Shown piece after piece: positions 57,130 to 64,000 of a DNA stretch of 64,000 bases. A model generated the notes under the pieces. That model was not told where the DNA came from. It searched no databases and saw only the letters and a list, made by a program, of their open reading frames with translations. Source of the DNA: Podocnemis expansa (lineage: Eukaryota > Chordata > Testudines > Podocnemididae); the NCBI GenBank assembly GCA_007922195.1, contig ML682003.1, positions 3,676,289 through 3,740,288 of the forward strand, in the 5' to 3' direction. Both the position numbers and the translations under genes were made by a program. Each line of letters starts with the position of its first letter. Positions within the stretch are counted from its first letter, which is position 1.

Positions 57130-57175
57130 GCCCTACCCCCAGCTGCAGCCCCAGCCCCAGCCCCAGCCCCATGCC
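57130..57175 (+). repeat. CCAGCC-type tandem repeat in a GC-rich segment
   Basis: CCCCAGCTGCAGCCCCAGCC with further CCCAGC units. The surrounding segment to about 57360 is Pro-rich in translation and gives opposed frames on both strands (57051-57344 and 57099-57290) that are composition artefacts. Confidence 0.85.
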
Positions 57176-57375
57176 TGAGTCTTGTGCCCTGTTCTTGGGT
57201 GACCCCAGCTCCCAGCTGCAGCCTGGGCCCCAGGTCCACTCCTGGCTGCATCGCAAGCCACAGTCTTGTGTAGGCCCAACTCTCAACCATGGCCTGGGCC
57301 CCTCAATCCCAACCCCACAGGTGCAGTCCCCACCCCAGACCTAGCCACAGCTCAGACCCCAGCTCCCAACTGCAG

Positions 57376-57693
57376 ATCCTGGGAGGGAGAGGGAAGGTAA
57401 CTAGGTCGGGGGGGTTGGGGGGCATGACCACAAAAGTTTTAGGACAATTCTTCTAAAGTAGCCAGGACATTAGTGGAGAGTAGGTGCTCTCTGAGTGTAG
57501 ACACACTACCACGGTTTCAGTGAGTTTGCACAAGGAAAGGACCAACTGTTTGCCCTTCTTCCCAGAACTACCTCTCCATCCCCCAGGGCATCAGTCACAT
57601 GTTCTTTCCCCCCCCCAATAAACAGGCTTTTAATCCAGAGTCTTATCTTCCTTAATAGCCTCTGAAATAACTGTGCTTTCATTGGACTTCTGA
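57376..57693. other. Unassigned sequence
   Basis: G-rich (GGTCGGGGGGGTTGGGGGG at 57404-57422). No gene or named repeat. Confidence 0.35.
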
Positions 57694-57745
57694 TTAACCA
57701 AACTATGAAGAAATATTCATTAACCAAACTATGAAGAAATATTCA
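57694..57745 (+). repeat. Exact 26 bp tandem duplication
   Basis: The unit 57694-57719 (starts TTAACCAAACTATG, ends GAAATATTCA) is repeated exactly at 57720-57745 with no difference. The sequence outside is unique, so it looks like a recent duplication of single-copy DNA. Confidence 0.95.
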
Positions 57746-57839
57746 ATCAGCCTTCACCTTCTCTACATTCAATCTATTTCAGTGTGATTTATAAGACTCT
57801 GGTTTGCATCAACCCAAACTATCAGTCAATGCTATGGTG

Positions 57840-58090
57840 ATGAGAAAGATTTTTGCTTCCTGCCGTAGGCCATTTCCGAATTGCTCTTTTACAACCACAA
57901 ATTCAGGAATATTTCCAGGGTTTTGATAAAATTTTTCTCATGTCAGAAAGAAACAGATGGATCCATCTTTTAGCCCGAAAGAGAGCTAAATGTTTATCTA
58001 GACTGGAAAGAATTAATCAGTTGAAAATTAAACTCAAGTACTTGCCAAGTGGTCTGACCTTACTGCCCCCAGAAACCGGTTAGCTCTTTT
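57840..58090. other. Candidate conserved non-coding sequence
   Basis: Repeat-free stretch, with the frame 57853-58083 open across it. TTCCTGCCGTAGGCCATTTC, AGGAATATTTCCAGGGTTTT and AAAATTAAACTCAAGTACTT look like ordinary single-copy DNA. The frame (76 codons) has no domain and no obvious splice sites that would support an exon, but a short exon cannot be excluded. Confidence 0.22.
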
Positions 58091-58879
58091 TCGAGGCCTG
58101 AGACTTCCACTGTCACTCATCTGTAACATGTTGGCAACGAAGTAAGGTAGAGCCCAGATGCTGGCAACAGTTGGATGTGGCTCAGTGCAACAGACCATAG
58201 TGGGGCTTAGAGGAAGGTCCCACTGCTTTCCTGTGTTTGGTAGCTAATAAGATTTGATTAGGGTCATTACTAGAGGGCACTGATCTGCCTTTCAACTGGT
58301 TTTGTTTTATTGCACTATTTCAGGACTTTTTACCATCTTCTGCGCCAGCAATTGTGCAAAACTTCTGGAACTGACCGAAAGCCAGAAAGTTACTGTTGTT
58401 TTAACAAAGAACATGCAAAACCCCCTTGTCACTGTTAATTTCCCAGTCTGGGCAGAAATTAAATACATCACACATATTCAGCTGCCACTCTTAGGTTAAA
58501 CAACAGATTTCAAATACAATTTCCCTTAATTGTATAAATATCTTAAATTTCTTATGCTATTAAGTGGGATTATAGTATTTCTATGACTGCTTCCAAGGGT
58601 TTAAAAATTCCATGTAACAAGTGTTTAAAATACACAAACTACAGGAGCAGTTTTGCAAGCTATATTCCCACTTAAGTCACATCCTCCTAAAATGCTCAGC
58701 TGCAGTAGAAATCTGGGTGCCAAAGGCTGGATGCACTGGCCATATTAGGAGTATATTTTCAAAGGCACAGATGGAGTCTGGGTGCCTGGGAGTGTGGAGG
58801 GGACAGAAACACAGGAAGACACCTCTGTCTTGACAAAGTCCATTTAACCTCTGATTTCTTGCACAGCCAATAATAGGGC
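58091..58879. other. Unassigned sequence
   Basis: No gene or named repeat. Confidence 0.4.
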
Positions 58880-59105
58880 ACTCCAGGCACTGGATTAAAA
58901 CTTGAAAGCTCCGGGTGCAATTCCTGGCTCAGCCAGAGACCCTGGGCAAGCCACCTGCACTTTCTGTGCTACAGTTCCCCCTCTGTAAAATAGGAATAAT
59001 ATCTTCTATCTCCTGCACTTTGTTAGACTTGCCTCCATCAAGTGTGAGCTCTCCACAGACAGCCCACTGTTTTGTGTGTTTGTATAATGTCTAATGCAAT
59101 GGAGC
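58880..59105 (+). repeat. MIR-like SINE with 3' tail
   Basis: GGTGCAATTCCTGGCTCAGC, CCTGGGCAAGCCACCTGCAC, GCTACAGTTCCCCCTCTG and GTAAAATAGGAATAATATCT followed by GTGTTTGTATAATGTC. The order matches MIR plus the sauropsid tail, as in the 55576-55815 copy. Confidence 0.78.
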
Positions 59106-59860
59106 CCCTCTCTCAGGTGAGATCTCTAGGAAACACTGCAAAACAAACGCACAATCGTCAGAGGCACAGGTAGTGACAGAAAACTGCATGTGAGATGAAG
59201 AACTCAGAAGAAGTGCAGATTGTGGCCTAATGACCTGGGAAGCTGAGATGCAGAATCTATCGTGTAAAGGGAACAAACTGAGAACTAGAATTCTAGGCTA
59301 AGTTTACAGGCAGTTGTCATTATCTATAAGGATTGGGGGGGGGGGGGGATTCATTCGTATAAAAAAGAGAAAATCTACATAGGGACAACATACAGAATGT
59401 AAGTCAACATCCTGGCAACTTGGTAAAAATGAGGTATCACCATATGACTGTACACAACAGGCTGTAGCTATTGTAACTGACTGGGAAGCATAAAATAAAG
59501 AACAGTCTTTGCAATTGCCTCATTTTTCTATCCTCGGATGGTAACAGCATTGTCACAAATGAGAACATGAAGAAGTACAGACTGTTTCAGGTACACAACG
59601 TCCCACCATGAAATCTAAGCATGTAGGAAAAATTTCTTCTGTATAGCAGTGCGGCCTCTTAGAAAACACCCAGTTTGGGGGAGTGGTGTGGCTTCCAACA
59701 TTTTCCGGGTACCCTTCTCTGGAAGCCTAAAATTTCACCATCCTGTTACTGGAGATCAGGATTTAATTAATAGACTTTGCAGAGGGTTTGTGTGTTCCCA
59801 CACACTCATAGCAAAGGTCACATCACCAACACACTGCAGACAATTAGTAAGAGGACTTCA
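59106..59860. other. Unassigned sequence
   Basis: Includes a G-run of about 13 near 59335-59349. No gene or named repeat. Confidence 0.4.
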
Positions 59861-60092
59861 GGGCAGGCCTACACTTGACACTCTGCACTGGTGCATCTAC
59901 ACCGCAGTAGTAAAGATCCTATCTGCGGTAATGGGAGGTTTCTCAAATCAGCCTAATCAATCTACTTCACCATCAATAGAAGTCTCCTCGCTACAGTCCT
60001 AGCTACACAAGGGTTCGGTCACCACAATAACTGCTGGCTCGAGAGTGCAGATTTTTCACACTCTTGAGTGGCGTTCTTACACCAACTTGGCC
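59861..60092. mobile_element. Sauropsid MITE (TGTCTACAC-type), degenerate
   Basis: The left edge GGGCAGGCCTACACTT and the right edge TTACACCAACTTGGCCT are roughly inverted. The interior ACTCTGCACTGGTGCATC, CATCAATAGAAGTCTCCTCG and the hairpin CTCGAGAGTGCAGATTTT/TCACACTCTTGAG (60037-60067) parallel the TGTCTACAC-type MITE at 37915-38315. Confidence 0.62.
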
Positions 60093-61712
60093 TCAGACCT
60101 ATTCCAAAGGGCATGAGTTGCCACTTCAACTGCTAGAATCAAGGCCCCAATTTTTCAAAACACCCCCAATAATTGTGTGTGCCTCCCATGAACCTGATTT
60201 TCAGAGGCGCAGTTAGTTAGTTCCCCATTACCCCCTGGCATGTCAAGTCTTTCAGTGGTTATCCAGCTCTGGCCAGGCTTGTCAGCTCAACTTCCACAGC
60301 TCTTCACCGTGTTCTTTTCAGGTAACTGAGCACATCAGCCTTCATGCCAGTGCCCTCCTTTCAGCTTTCACCACAGGCAGTCTGTGTGGTTGACTCCTGA
60401 AGGCTGTCACACACAGTAATGGTCGAGTTCTCCACTGTTGTTTCCATAATAAATGTTGTCTTAAAAAAAAATAATGCAGGACAGGGTTATTAGCCCTGTC
60501 CCTAATTGCCAGACTGGAAGACCAGGTGGATTATCAGAGCATGTCCTGCCACAACAAGGCACAGACAGACAGAGGTGCAGAATACCCCTTAACACCAGTT
60601 CAAGTTGATGGGATGTGCAGAAGGTCAGTATCTCTGAGAACTGAAGCCTTGGAGCTTAAAGTTGGTTGCCAAAGTCGAAAGTTCAGGCCATGATGACTAG
60701 TATTTCCCTTGGGAAGTTCATGCATGCAGGCTGTATAGCCAGGAATTTGGAAAAGCAGGCTCTCACTCACCTCAGTAAAAGCCATTTTTAAATCATATGC
60801 AAGACTCCTTGTTGAAGACTATTCCATGAATTGCCCTTTCTTTTTGATGGCTATTTTCCTGACATCTGCCTGCTAGTTGTCTTGTTCAACATATACTACG
60901 TAGGTATTTCTAAAGCCCCAATCTAGTATCTTCAGCATAGAATCCCATCGTCCTACAAAACCAGAAAGCCGATCAAGCTTTCACCAAGACCCACAGTAAT
61001 AAAGATACAACTGTCACATCCTGACCCTGAGAGAAAGATGAGATGCAGCAGAGATGGCACTGGGCTTCCTAGCTCTAGGCCAGTAATGGATAATCATGAT
61101 AAACTGAGGATAACACCACACTACTCCTCAACAGAAACCTTCCGCATCTGGCTTTTCCTTACTCTTCGGTAACACTTGGATAGCTTGCCACACCAATAAA
61201 GTCTTACTGTACTGTACTGAACTAAACTGCACTGCACTGAAATTTTCCTCCATCTCTCCTTTTTTGTTTGGCTTTTTTTATTTTTCAAATATACTTTCCA
61301 CTTATTGTTTTTCTTTGTTCCATTTCTCTGCTAGTCTGGTTGGTCAAGTGTCCCTTGTACTAAAATACAAAATCCTGTGCCACTAAAAATTAAACACACA
61401 AGCATCACCAGTATGGGCACTGATGAGCCTGCCTGACTTCCTAATTATTACCAGTTTAGTTCAATGTTTTCACCTGAAGTCATTTTATAGGTCAATCAGT
61501 CCAACAGGCCATTTATTTACCATCTCTTCTCCACTTTATCATTTAGTATACCGCTATGTACTCCAGTTTACTGATTCATTACATCTGAGGGGACTGCAGG
61601 AGTGTCATTAGAATTAACCCTAGGTTTTTTAATTCTACCACATTTAAAAAATGGGATAGTCAATCAGAAAGTCTAACAGCTGGTACACCTCTGCTCTTTG
61701 AGTAGCACGGAT
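60093..61712. other. Unassigned sequence
   Basis: About 1.6 kb without named repeat. An A-run lies near 60462-60470, and a CTGTACTGTACTGAACTAAA-like run at about 61210-61245. No gene. Confidence 0.4.
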
Positions 61713-61935
61713 TTAGGCCTTGTCTGCACTTACCGGCAAATTCAGCAGCAGTTGACAGACTTACACAAGCTATACAGAGTAGTTTGAGGAACTCACATAG
61801 ACATCCTAAATTTTCTTCTACATGCTGTCTCCACTATGCTGCACCAACGGGAAATGTGCAGTTGTCAACACTACACTACTCTTTTTTTGGAGGTTGTTTT
61901 ATTAGATCGACTTCCAGATAGATTGAGCGGGTCTT
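61713..61935. mobile_element. Possible MITE relic (TGTCTACAC-type left end)
   Basis: TAGGCCTTGTCTGCACTTAC matches the left end of TGTCTACAC-type MITEs. TTGTTTTATTAGATCGACTT and GATTGAGCGGGTCTTCACTT near the other end are a weak partner. Confidence 0.45.
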
Positions 61936-63484
61936 CACTTCTACTCAATCAAACCAAATAAATCAATTGACAGCAGCGAACTGCCAACATCATTATAGAC
62001 ATAGCCTCATTCTGTCCAGTGTGAGAGTTAAGTGCATGCATAAATTCCTTGCAAAATATCTACCATGTGATTACTGGGTACTTAATATACTTTACATCCT
62101 CACATCATTAGATGGCTCATATAAAAATCTAACAAATATTAAACAGAAATGTTTATCCTAGAAAAGCAATAAACCTTTAATTCTTGCTTTTGCTTATGCT
62201 GCCAGCAGCTGAGATGTTGACTGCCCTGGTGAGTGCGGTACAAAAGCCCAAATGAACAGATGGAAGAACAAAGAGGGCAACACACCTATGGCCCCACCTG
62301 CAACCTGGAGCCCATGTGCTAGATTCGGCTGATCCACATAGTAGGAGATGGTCTGTGACGAAAATCTAAACAAACAGCGCAAACATAGGGAGTGTTGCCT
62401 GATTTTTGGTTATCTATTAAATCAGATAGCGTTAAAGGCTTGCCAGTGGATTTAATGAGAAGTCAGTGAGGTTCTTAGTCCCAGAATCGGGCTACAGGGG
62501 GTTTCGCAAGGACCCCTGGGATGCATGACAATAATATTCATCGCCAATGACTAAGTATGTATATTTTAAAGATTTTTTTTAAAACAACATAAAATGATAG
62601 ATGAATAGAAGTTAAGGTAAATGGATATATGGATCAATCAAATTAAATGAATACATGATAAAGAAATAAAAGCAAACAATGATTTAAATGCAGCCCCGTG
62701 AGATATAGATATATTTCTATTTCTGCATTCCCATTTTTTATTGCTTTGAATTAATAGGTGTGCACCTTTTTTTGTTGACCCAACTGAGAGAGATGTCTTG
62801 TTCCTCAACTCTGGTGTGAATGGGCATAGGTAGAGCTAAGAGCTATGAAACCAAGACTGTTGCTAACGCTTAAGTAGCTTAAAACAAAGAAAACTAAGAA
62901 AGAAGGTGATCGAAGAAAGAGAAGATGGTAAACACACCCTGGCAATGCTGTTTGCCCTTCTATACCCTAAGTAATTTGGGCTCTCCTTCCAAGTCTAAAC
63001 TTGGCTTTGTTACCCCCAGATTCTTGGGGTATGCTTCTTCTGTATGATGGCAAGTTCATGCGTATTAAAGATACACTGCAGATACACTTCCCTTCTTTCT
63101 AGACACTGTGTTCTTCACATGTATTGTTATTGTTCTCCCTTTTAAGGGGTTTCATGGTAGACTTTGTGAAGTCTGTCTGGGCATAATCTGGTACCCCTGT
63201 CCCCTATTTTTATACCTACTGACTATTAAGGTGCTAAAGTCATAAACATATATGGAAGATTTTCTCTCTCAGGGTCAAAGGCCCCAAATACATGCATGCT
63301 TAGCTTTCATGCAAGATGTGGTCTGCAGGCTCTTGCATTCCAGCATTTCTAAATAAATGAGTCTATGATTTGGTTATCCTCAAAAAAACAAACTTACAAA
63401 GAAACTTAACTCTATGCTTAAATGATGCATATGAGGAAAAGTATTCATGTGCGAGCAAGCAGGCTAGATCTATAGGCTACAAAA
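61936..63484. other. Unassigned sequence
   Basis: No gene or named repeat. AT-rich around 62560-62760. Confidence 0.4.
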
Positions 63485-63615
63485 GGGAGGGGAAACTGAG
63501 GCACAGCACACAGGTGTGACATGCCCAACATCACCCAGCAGGTGAGTGGCAGAACTAGAACTAGAATCCAGGTCTCCTCTCTCCACACTGAGTGCCCTGT
63601 CTTCTGAGTCACACT
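63485..63615 (+). repeat. MIR-like relic
   Basis: GGGAAACTGAGGCACAGC, GTGTGACATGCCCAACATCA, CCCAGCAGGTGAGTGGCAGA and ACTAGAATCCAGGTCTCC follow the 'ggggaaactgaggcacag' and 'gccaaggtcacacagc' order of MIR-type repeats. The strand call is uncertain. Confidence 0.68.
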
Positions 63616-63820
63616 ACCCACCAAAGGCTGTTTCCTTGGTCACCTTCACACCATTCCACCCCACAAATGCACACATGTTCATAGTGAATTTTTACAAGAA
63701 CAAACATTCAGACAGGAAACTGGAACAACAGACAGAACAGCAGGTTCTGCATTAACCAGCTTACAGACTGGTTTGTTTCTCCATTCATCTCCAGCCACAC
63801 TGGGAACCTGCTGGCTAGAG

Positions 63821-63998
63821 CAATGGTTCTCAGCCACTGCGTCAGGACACATTACTGTGTTGCCACACAGCAGTAAGTATGTCATGGAGAGCCGGTGAGA
63901 TGGCTGGATTTGGCCTGGAGGGACTGGGCTGCTGTGTCCTGTAGAGTCACAATATGCTGTCAAGTGTGTTGTGACCCACAAGAGGCTGAGAACCACTA
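63821..63998. mobile_element. hAT-like MITE, cut at the window edge
   Basis: Left end CAATGGTTCTCAGCC and right end GGCTGAGAACCACTA. The interior CTGTGTTGCCACACAGCAGT and GTGTTGTGACCCACAAG. The right flank is truncated by the end of the window, so the target duplication cannot be tested. Confidence 0.75.
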
Positions 63999-64000
63999 GC

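Noticed and set aside
57051..57344. Pro-rich frame suggesting a structural protein
   Set aside because: Comes from a CCAGCC-type low-complexity tract, with an opposing frame of similar length on the other strand.
57853..58083. Possible 76-codon exon
   Set aside because: Open across a repeat-free stretch, but no domain and no clear splice sites. Left as a candidate non-coding region instead.
1..64000. CRISPR arrays, rRNA, tRNA and bacterial-type operons
   Set aside because: No spaced direct repeats, no cloverleaf or rRNA core seen, and the repeat content is vertebrate.
1..64000. tRNA-derived SINEs of the turtle type
   Set aside because: I looked for the tRNA-like A and B boxes of this SINE family and found no convincing copy, so I do not use it to support the turtle call.

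Overview
This window reads as non-coding DNA from a sauropsid vertebrate, most likely a turtle, with a crocodilian as the main alternative. The call rests on repeat content: CR1 LINEs, Penelope-like elements, a DIRS element, MIR/L2-type relics, and short hAT-like elements including one with TAGGGTGACCA ends that I associate with turtle genomes. I found no host exon with convincing coding signal, no tRNA or rRNA gene and no CRISPR array. The long open frames belong to decayed transposons or look like chance frames. Family names come from recognition of translated motifs and consensus-like text, not from a database search.

Layout: 1-8060 is mostly unassigned sequence with three foldback Penelope-type insertions, a hAT MITE and a CA microsatellite. 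8060-10545 is a plus-strand CR1 split by two Penelope-type insertions. 10760-13215 holds CR1 fragments and an L2/MIR-like relic split by another foldback insertion. 13216-21334 is mostly unassigned, with MITE relics, a MIR, an L2 fragment and a 617 bp inverted repeat. 21740-23765 is a long minus-strand CR1. 23965-27852 carries three hAT-like elements, two with good 8 bp target duplications. 27861-40180 is largely unassigned, with possible conserved non-coding stretches, MIR-like relics, a 122 bp hAT MITE and more foldback insertions.

The centrepiece is 40180-47965. A minus-strand Penelope-like element (reverse transcriptase and GIY-YIG remnants) has been split by a 5.9 kb DIRS retrotransposon. 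The DIRS element keeps its inverted terminal repeats, its internal complementary region, and decayed gag, RT-RNase H and tyrosine recombinase genes. Next to it, 48257-51130 is a minus-strand CR1 that keeps its 5' region, an ORF1 with a Cys-rich motif and SGNH-type esterase, and an ORF2 shortened by internal deletion. 51131-64000 is mostly unassigned, with hAT, MIR-like and simple repeats.

The most interesting pattern is a family of about 12 short insertions in the window. Most are palindromic (one arm, then its reverse complement), and several are flanked by 7-13 bp direct repeats. Their arms carry a hammerhead-ribozyme-like core (CTGANGA, hairpin, GAAA), with a compensatory change in the hairpin between copies. 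Nothing here appears to encode an intact functional protein.
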